From positions 434,001 to 498,000 of the forward strand of contig NZ_JAPWKF010000007.1 in NCBI RefSeq assembly GCF_028283685.1: a DNA stretch of 64,000 bases. Direction: 5' to 3'. The translations under genes were made by a program, and so were the position numbers. This document shows, in pieces, positions 1 through 9,142 of this stretch (its first letter is position 1; every line of letters starts with the position of its first letter). Below the pieces are notes generated by a model, which ran no database searches, was not told the origin of the DNA, and worked only from the letters and a program-made list of their open reading frames with translations. This DNA comes from Edaphobacter sp. Lineage in GTDB: Bacteria > Acidobacteriota > Terriglobia > Terriglobales > Acidobacteriaceae.

Positions 1-171
1 ATTCGCACGGCGACCATCAACTCCCCTGCATGGGCGATCGCAGCGGAGGCATCTGGTGAGCGCACACCTGGAGTGGGACTGTACTGGCATCCTATCGACC
101 CAGGAATCCAGACGTGGGTCAGCCATGCGGTTGAGCAAGCGACTCCAACGAACAAGCACAAGCACGCTTAA
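1..171 (+). CDS. C-terminal end of an unidentified protein (partial)
   Basis: An open frame runs from the left edge of the window to a TAA at 169-171, giving the last 56 residues of a protein that begins outside the window. The tail is polar and ends in a His/Lys-rich stretch (NKHKHA). I do not recognise the family. It lies about 30 bp upstream of the GMC oxidoreductase on the same strand, so the two may be co-transcribed. GMC dehydrogenases are often preceded by a small 'subunit 3' chaperone-like partner, but nothing in these residues lets me assign that. Confidence 0.5.
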   Translation: MRTATINSPAWAIAAEASGERTPGVGLYWHPIDPGIQTWVSHAVEQATPTNKHKHA

Positions 172-201
172 ATAGATTTCGCGAGAAGGAACAGGAAGAC
201 C

Positions 202-1773
202 ATGGCACAGAAGAAGGTAGATGTCCTGATTATTGGTTCGGGACATACCGGCGGTATGGCCGCAAAGATCCTGACGGAAAAAGGTATCTCGTGCACGATG
301 CTCGATGCGGGGCCAATGCTGAACTTCGAGAAGGATCGCGAACTGAAGCCTGTGAACGAGCTTCCTTATCGCGGCTTCGACGCACCGGGGCGTCTGCCCC
401 ACGTCTTTCAGGCGAGCGAGTTCAATGCGAACTTCTGGGTGGATGAGAAGACCAGCCCCTATTACCATCCGCCAGAGCAGCCCTATAACTGGGTTCGCGT
501 TCGCAGCGTTGGCGGACGTTCGCCTGTATGGGGGCGGCAGTCATTCCGTCTGAGCGACTATGAGTTCAAGAGCAAGGATCATGACGGCTTCGGAGAAAAC
601 TGGCCTGTCTCGCTAAAAGACCTGGCACCGTACTACTCGCGCGTGGAAGAGATCTTTCGCGTGACCGGGCACACGGATGGTCTGCCGCAGTATCCGGATG
701 GCAACTTTATCGAGGACAAGTCTCCGTGGTCGGGCGCCATGCAGCGATTTGTGGATGCCGGCAAGAAGATCGGCGTGCCGGTAACCAAGCCGAGGTCCTC
801 TCTGGGCAAGGACGGCATGGCGGCATCACTGAATCTGCTGCTTCCGGATGCGGTAGCAACGGGCAAACTCACGATGATTCCGAATGCGATCGTGCGGCAG
901 ATTACGGTGGATAAGAATACCGGACTGGCCGATGGGGTTCTCTTCATCGATCGCCACTCGCATCGTGAGATGAAACTGAAGGCGCGAGTGGTCATCGTCG
1001 CGGCCGGGACACTGGAGACGACTCGTCTGCTGATGTTGTCGGAGATCTGTAATTCGAGCGGCGCGCTGGGCCATTACCTGACAGACCAGATTTACGGTGC
1101 AGGCATCATCTGCTCTGTTCCCGAGGCACGCGACGGTAAAGCGCCTCATGGCCTGATGGGTGGAGGAGCGCTGATTCCCCGGTTCCGCAACCTTGAGACC
1201 AAGAGCAATGGCTTCCTGCGCGGCTATGCGGTGAATGTCTCATGCAGCAACGGACCTTTCGACTCTCGCACGTTGCCCTTCTACGGCAAGGAGCTCGACC
1301 AGAAGCTTGAGAGCTATAACGGGAGCGGCTTTTCGACCAACATCATGGGCGAGACGCTCGGGCACTATGAGAATCATGTCACGTTGAATAAACAGGTCGT
1401 CGATGCCTGGGGTATTCCAACGTTGAATATTTACACCAAGTACACGGCCAACGAAACAAACATGACGAAGGACTATATCGACACCATGGCTGCGATGGCC
1501 GAAGCTGCGGGCTTTGAAGTCATGGTGAAGAACTATGAGTTCAATCCTCCGGGCTACTCGATTCACGAGCAGGGGACGGCCCGCATGAGCGACGATCCGA
1601 AGAAGGGCGTCGTGAATAAGTGGAACCAGAGTCATGACATGAAGAATCTGTTTATCTCCGACGCCAGTGTGTTTGTCTGCGCCGGATGGCAGAATCCGAC
1701 GATTACGATGTGCGCACTCGCCATGCGTGCATCAGAGTATCTGGCGGAAGAGATGCGCAAGGGCAACGTTTAG
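202..1773 (+). CDS. GMC family FAD-dependent oxidoreductase (sugar/alcohol dehydrogenase type)
   Basis: A 523-residue flavoprotein of the glucose-methanol-choline family, predicted to oxidise a sugar, sugar acid or alcohol and pass electrons to a cytochrome. The N-terminal dinucleotide-binding motif G12-S-G14-H-T-G17 is intact, and the C-terminal half carries the family's catalytic pair region: H455 in HEQGTARMS and N498 in NPTITM. No signal peptide is visible, so export would need a partner. The ATG at 202 follows a purine-rich stretch (GGAAGA). The next gene, 74 bp downstream on the same strand, is a secreted multihaem cytochrome c, which fits a dehydrogenase/cytochrome pair. The substrate cannot be read from sequence. 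Closest known architecture: gluconate/2-keto-gluconate dehydrogenase-like GMC subunits. Confidence 0.88.
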   Translation: MAQKKVDVLIIGSGHTGGMAAKILTEKGISCTMLDAGPMLNFEKDRELKPVNELPYRGFDAPGRLPHVFQASEFNANFWVDEKTSPYYHPPEQPYNWVRVRSVGGRSPVWGRQSFRLSDYEFKSKDHDGFGENWPVSLKDLAPYYSRVEEIFRVTGHTDGLPQYPDGNFIEDKSPWSGAMQRFVDAGKKIGVPVTKPRSSLGKDGMAASLNLLLPDAVATGKLTMIPNAIVRQITVDKNTGLADGVLFIDRHSHREMKLKARVVIVAAGTLETTRLLMLSEICNSSGALGHYLTDQIYGAGIICSVPEARDGKAPHGLMGGGALIPRFRNLETKSNGFLRGYAVNVSCSNGPFDSRTLPFYGKELDQKLESYNGSGFSTNIMGETLGHYENHVTLNKQVVDAWGIPTLNIYTKYTANETNMTKDYIDTMAAMAEAAGFEVMVKNYEFNPPGYSIHEQGTARMSDDPKKGVVNKWNQSHDMKNLFISDASVFVCAGWQNPTITMCALAMRASEYLAEEMRKGNV

Positions 1774-1847
1774 CCTGATGTCATTTGCAACAACACCGAT
1801 GCGCCGTTGATGACGGGAGACGGCCCTACTCTCCAGGAAGAGGTTGT

Positions 1848-2525
1848 ATGCAGAAGTTTTTGCTTATGCTCACCGTACTGTTCTGCGCCGCCGGCGTTCT
1901 TCAGGCGCAGAACACCGATGCTTTGAAGCCTGCTCCTGCGCAGCCGATTGCCTTTAATCACAAGCTCCACATCGAAACTGCGAAGATGAGCTGTAACGAT
2001 TGCCATGAGCCACGTGGCACCGGCATGACGGTCGCGATGCCGCAGCCACCAAAGTGCATGCGCTGCCATGCCACGGTCGCTACCGACAAGCCGGATATCA
2101 AGCGTCTCGCCGAGGCGGCCAAGAATGAAGATCCTATCTTGTGGGTTCGCGTGTATCGTATACCGTCGTTTGTGAGCTTCAGCCATAAGACACATACCGA
2201 TGCCGGTTCTACGTGTGAACAGTGCCACGGGCCTGTTGCCGAACGCACGGCGATTGCCCAGGAGAAAGACACCAGCATGGGCAGCTGCATTGCCTGTCAT
2301 CAGGCCAAGGGCGCACCGTCGACCTGCGATACCTGCCATGCGATCATGTCGATGAATCGTGGATTTCCAGCCAATGCCGAGGGGGCAACTCTCGCTCGTC
2401 TTGGTATCCATGCGACGGACCATCCCACATTCAAAGCAACGCCGGAGGCAAAGAGCACCGGCGGCTTGCCTCAGCTCGCAGCAGTTGCCAACTTTTTGTT
2501 CGCTCCCCCGTTGTCGGTTCAATAG
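1848..2525 (+). CDS. Secreted five-haem cytochrome c (cytochrome c3/c7-like)
   Basis: A 225-residue protein with a typical signal peptide (hydrophobic residues 4-19, cleavage probably after AQA/Q) and five CxxCH haem-attachment motifs: C49-H53, C70-H74, C123-H127, C147-H151 and C160-H164. Extra histidines (for example HKLH near 38-41 and SHKTH near 112-116) can supply distal haem ligands. It should sit in the periplasm and carry electrons, most simply for the GMC dehydrogenase encoded 74 bp upstream. I chose the ATG at 1848 because it starts exactly at the signal peptide and follows GGAAGAGG; the frame is open further upstream but that part has no signal sequence. The last ~55 residues lack haem motifs. 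Confidence 0.85.
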   Translation: MQKFLLMLTVLFCAAGVLQAQNTDALKPAPAQPIAFNHKLHIETAKMSCNDCHEPRGTGMTVAMPQPPKCMRCHATVATDKPDIKRLAEAAKNEDPILWVRVYRIPSFVSFSHKTHTDAGSTCEQCHGPVAERTAIAQEKDTSMGSCIACHQAKGAPSTCDTCHAIMSMNRGFPANAEGATLARLGIHATDHPTFKATPEAKSTGGLPQLAAVANFLFAPPLSVQ

Positions 2526-2588
2526 CTGACAAAACCTGCATCCTGCAAACTAAGCTAAGGCGCACGTCCTGCGCGTCGTTCTCTCGAA

Positions 2589-2620
2589 CGAGACCACTCG
2601 AGCAACCCCGAGTGGTCTCG
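2589..2620. terminator. Bidirectional hairpin between convergent genes
   Basis: A perfect 12-bp inverted repeat (CGAGACCACTCG / CGAGTGGTCTCG) with an 8-nt loop lies between the cytochrome gene and the convergent permease, directly abutting the permease stop codon. There is no long U-run, so it may act as a general transcript end for both directions. Confidence 0.7.
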
Positions 2621-3955
2621 TCACGATATCGAGCTCGACGTTGCTGCGCTGCGGCGCCCTATGATAAAAGCCCACAGAACAAGGCCCACGACTGCCCAGA
2701 TGCTGCCTGCGACAAGTGCAAGTCGGCTGAGATTGCACCACAAGCAAAGACAGGTAAGCAGGCCACACACGGCGAGGAAGATATCCTTCCGCTTGCTTTG
2801 AAGATTGTCACGCGCCGCCCGCACCGCGCAGGCAAGATTCACCCCCATGAATGCGAGCAGCGCTCCATAATTCAACAACTCGGTTCCAAGTTCGTAACTG
2901 AACATCAGCGCGCCGATCAAAGAGATGGCGCCGACCAGCAGCACATTATTTCGGGGAATCCGAGTGTGCGTCGACACGGAGCCAAAGAAGCGGCGAGGGA
3001 GAGCGCCATCCTGCCCCATCGCGTAGAGAAGGCGAGCAGCGCCCAGTTGGGATGCCATGCCCGATCCAACGGTGGCGACCAGCAGAGCACTGTTCACAAT
3101 AAGGAAGAGTGCCGGGCCACCCAGCCTCTGCGCAACATGGACATAGGCCGTATCGATGTCGGGAAATGCCAATCCCTTTGGCCAGACTAACTGTGCGAGG
3201 TAGACTTCAATGCTCGCCAGAAGTCCTGTAACCAGGCAGGCAAAGACGATGGCACGAGACACATCGATCTCAGGCCGGACAGCTTCATCGCTAAGCGTAG
3301 AGATGCCGTCGAAACCGATGTATGTCAACACTGCGATCGATGTCCCGCTAAGCAGGCCGGATGGGCTGAACGTGCTGCGGTCATAAAAGGGTTTCAGGAA
3401 AAAAGCCGTCCCAGGATGATGCAGATGCAAGAGCCAGCGAACTCCCTGGGCGAGCACCAAAAGGATGACGAGCCCAAGCGCCGCGGCCATTCCGCGATTG
3501 ATCCGCGCAGACGTCTCTACCCCGAAGCAGTTCAATGCACTAAAAAATATTGCGAAGAATATTGCCAGAATCGGATAAGGGATATGCGGTAGAAAATTCA
3601 TCACGGCGCGGCTGCACCATATAGTGCAGATCAAGGGATTGAGGACGTAATCCATGATCAGACACCAGCCCGTGACGTACCCCAGACCGGGGTGCAGTTC
3701 CTTACCGACGTATAGAAATGCAGATCCTCCCTGCGGATAGACTCGCGCCATCTTTCCATAGCTGATGCTGGTAAACAGCATTGCAACCATCGCAAGGAGG
3801 ATTGCCGTGACCACGTGTCCGTGCGCTTTGGTGTAGATCACACCGAAGCTCGGCATGGGAGCCGTCGGCTGGATCAGGACGATGCCATACAACAATAGAT
3901 CGGAGAAACGTAGGGTCCGCCGCAGACTCAGGCGGTCAGAAGTACCGTCTTGCAT
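2621..3955 (-). CDS. APC-family amino acid permease
   Basis: A 444-residue, strongly hydrophobic protein with about 12 predicted membrane spans, matching the amino acid-polyamine-organocation (APC) family. After a short basic N-terminus, the first span carries the unwound substrate-site type sequence (LIQPTAPMPSFGVIY, residues ~27-41). The GGSAFLYVG stretch (residues ~75-84) and the conserved IGFDGIS region (residues ~214-220) are typical of APC transporters. It should import an amino acid or related cation across the inner membrane. The ATG at 3955 is preceded by AAGGAATCTCC. It is transcribed alone, converging on the cytochrome gene across a hairpin. Substrate cannot be assigned. Confidence 0.85.
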   Translation of the reverse strand: MQDGTSDRLSLRRTLRFSDLLLYGIVLIQPTAPMPSFGVIYTKAHGHVVTAILLAMVAMLFTSISYGKMARVYPQGGSAFLYVGKELHPGLGYVTGWCLIMDYVLNPLICTIWCSRAVMNFLPHIPYPILAIFFAIFFSALNCFGVETSARINRGMAAALGLVILLVLAQGVRWLLHLHHPGTAFFLKPFYDRSTFSPSGLLSGTSIAVLTYIGFDGISTLSDEAVRPEIDVSRAIVFACLVTGLLASIEVYLAQLVWPKGLAFPDIDTAYVHVAQRLGGPALFLIVNSALLVATVGSGMASQLGAARLLYAMGQDGALPRRFFGSVSTHTRIPRNNVLLVGAISLIGALMFSYELGTELLNYGALLAFMGVNLACAVRAARDNLQSKRKDIFLAVCGLLTCLCLWCNLSRLALVAGSIWAVVGLVLWAFIIGRRSAATSSSIS

Positions 3956-4198
3956 GGAGATTCCTTAGGTGTACAACGGCTCAATGATCGTCTTAGTATC
4001 TCCCATTCATTCTTTTATATAGCTGCCATGCAATAGCTACCATGCCGCCCCTGGAAGCCAGATGCAGCCCCACTGTCGAAGCGCGAGTCTCATCCCTGCG
4101 GTCGGAGGATGGTTGGAGTATCCGATCAGCAAGCTGGAATGCGCAAAACGATCGCCCGAGGCGCTCCCGCCCCGAGCGACAGTCTCCCCACTACCGCG

Positions 4199-5155
4199 TT
4201 ATTGGTGAGGAACGAATACCAGAAGATGGTTGGCGACAGGGCGCTCCATGCCTAACACCCCAGCCTGCATGACCCGGTTGAGGATCTTTGCCCTGCCGTC
4301 TTTTCCTTCTACGACCAGCGTGCTCGATCCACCACCATCGAGATTGATGGCATCGCTGGCTCCGAGCCGCAAAAGAACTCGACTCAGCTCCGGCCCTGTC
4401 ATTCCGACACTTCCTGGCTGGCGACCATCGACCACGACGATCCATGCCTTATCGCGGTTGCTGGAGAGACCGAAGGCGGTGCGTGGCTGAGGTTTGAGAT
4501 AGTAGTCAAGGGTGGAGGGAACGATCTGCCCCTGCTTCAGCAGTCTTGGACCGGCCGCGACACCATCGAGGAATTCTGCAGGACACTGCTGGCCATCGAC
4601 GATCGTGCCCTCCGCATGACGGAAGCACAGCATCGCATCGACGCGCGGGTCAAGATCGGTCTCGACCGGTGAGACGGTCTGGCCATCAGAGAGCGCGGCT
4701 CCCGAAACATTGACCGGCTCGCCTACATGCGGATAAAAGCCCGTACCATTCTTTCCACCGCGAAAAGGGAGAAAGTACATTGCGTTGATTGCAAGCTGAG
4801 CGTGGCGCTCTTCCAGATAAGTGCTTGTAAGGCGCGCGGTGTACTCCATACCCTGTGAACGGTCTGCCGGGGTCACGGCAAATCGAAGTCCGGGCGTCTT
4901 CAACGCAATCTCCACGATATGAACTAGGGCCGGGATCTCGCCCGTGATGGTCAACTCTTCATAGCGCATCCCCGGCCAGAGCTGCGTTGGAGCAGGGATG
5001 GCCTGCTGACAGAGTGCCGACATTGCTGTGAGTGCGAGGACACACCAGACTGCAAGGCTGCGGATGGTCTGAGCCACGGTCTGCTGGCGTCGAGTCGGAC
5101 GTGCGACCGTGCGAGTAATCACTGCGAGATAAGGCCGTAGCCCGATGCAATTCAT
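4199..5155 (-). CDS. Phosphodiester glycosidase family protein (NAGPA domain), secreted
   Basis: A 318-residue protein with an N-terminal signal/anchor segment (LAVWCVLALTAMSALC, residues ~34-49) followed by a domain of the phosphodiester glycosidase (NAGPA, formerly DUF2233) family. The hallmark AINLDGGGSSTLV (D273 region) and the final ERPVANHLLVF are present. Human NAGPA uncovers GlcNAc-1-P-mannose diesters; bacterial members are mostly uncharacterised and are thought to act on sugar phosphodiesters outside the cytoplasm. It lies 94 bp downstream of the giant TonB receptor on the same strand, so the two probably form one transcript linking periplasmic processing to uptake. The start has AGGAAGGA 11 nt upstream. 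No cysteine or active-site loss is obvious. Confidence 0.8.
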   Translation of the reverse strand: MNCIGLRPYLAVITRTVARPTRRQQTVAQTIRSLAVWCVLALTAMSALCQQAIPAPTQLWPGMRYEELTITGEIPALVHIVEIALKTPGLRFAVTPADRSQGMEYTARLTSTYLEERHAQLAINAMYFLPFRGGKNGTGFYPHVGEPVNVSGAALSDGQTVSPVETDLDPRVDAMLCFRHAEGTIVDGQQCPAEFLDGVAAGPRLLKQGQIVPSTLDYYLKPQPRTAFGLSSNRDKAWIVVVDGRQPGSVGMTGPELSRVLLRLGASDAINLDGGGSSTLVVEGKDGRAKILNRVMQAGVLGMERPVANHLLVFVPHQ

Positions 5156-5249
5156 AACGAAGATGGTCCTTCCTAATCTCTGTTGGAAGCGATGCTCTGC
5201 GGAGGCGTGCCACCAGGAATTTCCCCGGCAGCACGCGCAATGCTGCGGC

Positions 5250-8200
5250 CTAGAAGTTAACTTTGGCCTGCAGTTGCAGGATGCGAGGCATGAAGTTCTG
5301 TCGGGCCGAGCTCTGAGTGCTCAGAATGCGGCCAAAGTTCGCATTGTTGATGTCGGTCACCGGATTTCCCCGGCCGGCCCGGTTCAAGGCATTGAAGGCA
5401 TCCATGCGAATCGAAATGGAGCGACGCTCTTTCCACCCGAAGGACTTCTGAATGCCTATGTTCTCGAAGGCGTATCCCGGCCCCTGGACGTTAGGCAATA
5501 TGGTTGGAACATTGCCCTTGGCGAGACCGACGTGGTGGTTAGAGGTATACGCCACATGACTGAAGGCTGCGGGATTCAGGTAGAGCGGCCCCGTGTTGTG
5601 TACCGTGTCGATGAAGCCGCTGCGATCCAGCTTGATGGGCTCACCGGTGAGGTTCGGCCTGCTCGTGGCGAAGAGGCCGTTCGTGACCAGGCCGTCGGTA
5701 ATAGAGAGGGTATCTCCGGACTGATAGATCCCGTTGCCGACAATCTTCCAGCCTCCTGCAATCCAGTCGAGCGGTCCGTGAAGGCTTACGAGCCTGCCTC
5801 TTCCGAAGGGAAGCTCGTAGACAGCCGTAATTTTGAACAGTTGCGGCACATGGATAAACGAGGCAACTCCCTTGGCCGCCTTCTTGTCATAGACATCCTG
5901 CAGGCCGCTATTGGTGTTGGTGAGCGTCTTCGACCAGGAGTAGGTGGCGAAGAATGAAAGGCCGTTGCTCATTCGCTTGGTCAGCGTCGCCTGCAGCGCA
6001 TCGTAGCGAGACCAGCCGACACCGGGATCGAACAAGGTGACACCACCGCCAGCGAACTGCGGATAGGGTGCAAGCGCCTGGCGCACTGTCCCGTTGAATC
6101 CGCTGTACGGAAGCGGGATCTCCGGATGCTGCGAGATGTTATCCAGGAGAGCATCGCCGTACTTCTCCAGGTAGCTGACCGGCAGTTGGTTCATCTGAGT
6201 CAGCTGTGAGGCACGAATTCGGCGTCCTGTGTTTCCAATGTAGTTGATCTGGGCCACGACGCCCTTCCCCATGTCGACCTGCACGCCGAAGGTGTAGTTG
6301 GCATAGAGAACGGGCTTCGATCCCTTCGGATTGTTCACCGTCACACTCTGCAGGTTAAGCTGTGTGGGGTCGTAGTTCGGCAGAGATGTGGTCGGCGCTG
6401 GATAGGGATCGCTTAATCTGGCGACTGCCATGTCGGCGTAGGGCTGAGGGTTCGTCGTGGAGTTGACTGCGATGGAGGCGGAGTATCCGGTCGAGGAAGG
6501 CAGCGTCTGTCCCTGGAAAGGTTCGGCGCTGTACACCGGGGCCTGCGTGTTCATTCCGAAGCCGCCGCGAAAGACGACACGGAGAGCTGGGGTGTAGGCA
6601 AATCCGACACGTGGCAAAAAGAGCTTCCAGTCAGGATCTTCGAAGCTGGTCTGCTTCAACTGGCTCGCGAAGACCAGGGCTCCGGGGAGATTTCCCGCGG
6701 CCGTGTTGGGAACCGTCAGATCGACGCCGCTCCACTGCCCATTGGTCTCGTAGAGCTTGCCGACAAACTCCCAGCGGAGGCCGAGATTCAGAGTGAGGTT
6801 GCGTGCCGCCTTCCAGTCATCCTGTACGTAGAGGCCGGCCTGACGCCTGCGATAGTGCTGATTTCCAGCGTAGATCGTGCTGGAAAGCGAGTTCACCTGG
6901 CCAAGCAGGAAGCTGGCAACTGCATTGCCGGCGTAACTGGTCGTCGCAGTGCCGTCGTCGGTCAGAGCGCTGCTGAAGCCGTAGGTTCCCGGAGCCGTGC
7001 CGTTGGTCCAGTTGGTCGAATAGAAGCGTCCTTCGAAGCCGGCCTGAAGCTGATGCGCTCCATGGTTGACGTAGATCTGATCGATCAGCATGAAGTCGGA
7101 GTTACCGCGAAGCTGCCCCTGGTAGGCACCCGCGATACCGAGTGTTTGAGTTCCACCGCCAAGAGCAGAAGCGCCCGAGAAGTCGATTGTGGGGAAACCA
7201 TAACCACCATAGTTCGGAATCCCCAGTTCGGCGGCCCACTTGCGGTTAGATTGCACAGGATCGAAGGAGATCGGAGCGCGGAACCATCCGGCTCCAAGGT
7301 GATTTGAGATAGACGGTGTAATCGTCCAGTAATGATTGATGCGGGCGATGTGGTTCTTGAAGACCTGGTTGTAGCCGGTATCAAGGATATTGTTTTCACT
7401 GGGAAGCGACCAGCACGGGCCACAACCATTAATGCTCTTTCGATCGTTGTAGTCGTAGAAAAGCGATAGCTTCTGATTGGAGGTCAGCACCTGATCCAGC
7501 TTGGCTGCGATGAAGTGCTGCATGATCGTCGGCACTGTACTGGCGAGGGTCGGAATGTTATTGACGACCTGGTTGCTCAGAAAGTTCGTGGGCAGTTTCT
7601 GCTTCAGAATATTTGTGGCGACAGGATTAAACTGCGTCGTCGCAATCTTATTGTTGGCATAAGGATCGCGCACAAAGCCATTCGATTTTGCGATCCTGCC
7701 GGTCGCCGAATCGACCTCGCCCTTCGACAGCGTGCGAGTCGTATCCGGGTTGTAGATCTGTCCGAAGACAACAGGCCGACCGAGAATGTCGGTCGTAATC
7801 GTCTTTCCCGAGTTCGCATTCAGGGTCTTCGACGGATCGAGCCATGCGGAAAAATCTCCGTCCAGCATCTCGGGGGTCGGGATCGTCGCGTTGGATCCTC
7901 CGAAGCCCAGATTGTTAAAGCTGTCGCGCTCGTAGTTGAAGAAGAAGAAGCTCTTGTCTTTGCCGTTGTAGACCTTTGGAATCGAAATCGGTCCGCCGAG
8001 CGCCACGCTGAACAGGTTGAAGCGGTTCTGCGCACGTACCTGCCCTGCCTGCTTGGCAGCATAGCCGTTCGCATTGAAAGCCTCATTCTGAAATATTCCG
8101 GTAAGCGAACCATGCAGATTATTGGTTCCAGACTTGATGGAGACGTTGGTGACCGCCGTTCCGCCGCCGTTGTATTGAGAGTGAATGACACCCGTCTGAA

Positions 8201-8942
8201 CGCTCATCTCCCGGACGGCATCGACACTTGCGCCCTCCTCGGCGGTATCCATCGTACCCAGCGGAACGCCTTCGAAGTAGATCTCGTTGGACCGGGTCTG
8301 TCCTCCATTAATGGAGCCGGTAAACGAGACGCCCGTAGCTCCGGGCAGGTTGTTATAGAGGTACTGCGAGATGTCACGCTCTCCGCCGGTCGCCAGCAGC
8401 GGCCAGTCCTCCATCTCCTCCTTGCTGATGATGACGTTAATTTGTGGCGATCCTGTTTCCAGGAGTTCCGCGCTATTGGTGACCTCGACAACCTGGGAGG
8501 TGGAAGCGATGTCGAGGGTCAGGTTGACCGTTTGCAGCTGACCGACATGGAAGATCACATTCTTCACGATGGACTCGCTGAATCCGTTATGAAGAGCCGC
8601 GATGTCATAGGTGCCGGGGGGGAGTGACGGGACACTGTAGAGGCCGGCCGAGGTCGTGGTCGCGCTGTAAACGACACGGGTCTCGCTATTGGTCGCCTCG
8701 ATCCGAGCCTCCCCTACCGCGGCCCCGCTCCGATCCAACACCTGCCCTGTCAATCCTGCGTTCGATCCCTGCTGCGCGAAGAGAAGAGAGGAAACCGAGA
8801 AGAACAGGATCATCACTGCGAGCTGAAGCAGACGACATCCTGCCTGCCGATCTCCCTTCCGGACACCCGGGCGCGACGGGTCCTGGAAGAAGGATTCGTT
8901 TCTGGTGCCCCATGGAAGGGGCGCTGTACTGGACGTGTGCAT
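5250..8942 (-). CDS. Oar-like TonB-dependent receptor with N-terminal carboxypeptidase-regulatory domain
   Basis: A 1230-residue outer-membrane receptor. From the chosen start there is a hydrophobic export signal (LAVMILFFSVSSLLFA, ~40-55), then a carboxypeptidase-D regulatory-like beta-sandwich (~60-150), a plug domain (~170-300) and a long beta-barrel ending in F (KVNF). This architecture is the one expanded in Acidobacteriota, usually for oligosaccharides or other large ligands. An in-frame ATG exists at 9092, but the ATG at 8942 has GGAG 9 nt upstream and places the signal sequence closer to the start, so I prefer it. The phosphodiester glycosidase gene follows 94 bp downstream, and a membrane-bound HTH protein is transcribed divergently from 9143. 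Ligand unknown. Confidence 0.88.
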   Translation of the reverse strand: MHTSSTAPLPWGTRNESFFQDPSRPGVRKGDRQAGCRLLQLAVMILFFSVSSLLFAQQGSNAGLTGQVLDRSGAAVGEARIEATNSETRVVYSATTTSAGLYSVPSLPPGTYDIAALHNGFSESIVKNVIFHVGQLQTVNLTLDIASTSQVVEVTNSAELLETGSPQINVIISKEEMEDWPLLATGGERDISQYLYNNLPGATGVSFTGSINGGQTRSNEIYFEGVPLGTMDTAEEGASVDAVREMSVQTGVIHSQYNGGGTAVTNVSIKSGTNNLHGSLTGIFQNEAFNANGYAAKQAGQVRAQNRFNLFSVALGGPISIPKVYNGKDKSFFFFNYERDSFNNLGFGGSNATIPTPEMLDGDFSAWLDPSKTLNANSGKTITTDILGRPVVFGQIYNPDTTRTLSKGEVDSATGRIAKSNGFVRDPYANNKIATTQFNPVATNILKQKLPTNFLSNQVVNNIPTLASTVPTIMQHFIAAKLDQVLTSNQKLSLFYDYNDRKSINGCGPCWSLPSENNILDTGYNQVFKNHIARINHYWTITPSISNHLGAGWFRAPISFDPVQSNRKWAAELGIPNYGGYGFPTIDFSGASALGGGTQTLGIAGAYQGQLRGNSDFMLIDQIYVNHGAHQLQAGFEGRFYSTNWTNGTAPGTYGFSSALTDDGTATTSYAGNAVASFLLGQVNSLSSTIYAGNQHYRRRQAGLYVQDDWKAARNLTLNLGLRWEFVGKLYETNGQWSGVDLTVPNTAAGNLPGALVFASQLKQTSFEDPDWKLFLPRVGFAYTPALRVVFRGGFGMNTQAPVYSAEPFQGQTLPSSTGYSASIAVNSTTNPQPYADMAVARLSDPYPAPTTSLPNYDPTQLNLQSVTVNNPKGSKPVLYANYTFGVQVDMGKGVVAQINYIGNTGRRIRASQLTQMNQLPVSYLEKYGDALLDNISQHPEIPLPYSGFNGTVRQALAPYPQFAGGGVTLFDPGVGWSRYDALQATLTKRMSNGLSFFATYSWSKTLTNTNSGLQDVYDKKAAKGVASFIHVPQLFKITAVYELPFGRGRLVSLHGPLDWIAGGWKIVGNGIYQSGDTLSITDGLVTNGLFATSRPNLTGEPIKLDRSGFIDTVHNTGPLYLNPAAFSHVAYTSNHHVGLAKGNVPTILPNVQGPGYAFENIGIQKSFGWKERRSISIRMDAFNALNRAGRGNPVTDINNANFGRILSTQSSARQNFMPRILQLQAKVNF

Positions 8943-9142
8943 GGTATGGATCTCCGAGGAGCTTCGAATGTCACAACCCTTGTGAATTGAGGTCATCGTG
9001 ACATCACGAACCGGAGTAAAAGAATGCAGCTCACGGGTAGATCCACGTGAACCACGGGTCTCTTCGGACAGCGATTTACCTGCATGTAACATTCACAACC
9101 TTTGCATCTGACTGTGCTAGAGTCGCCTACGTTGATGAAGTG

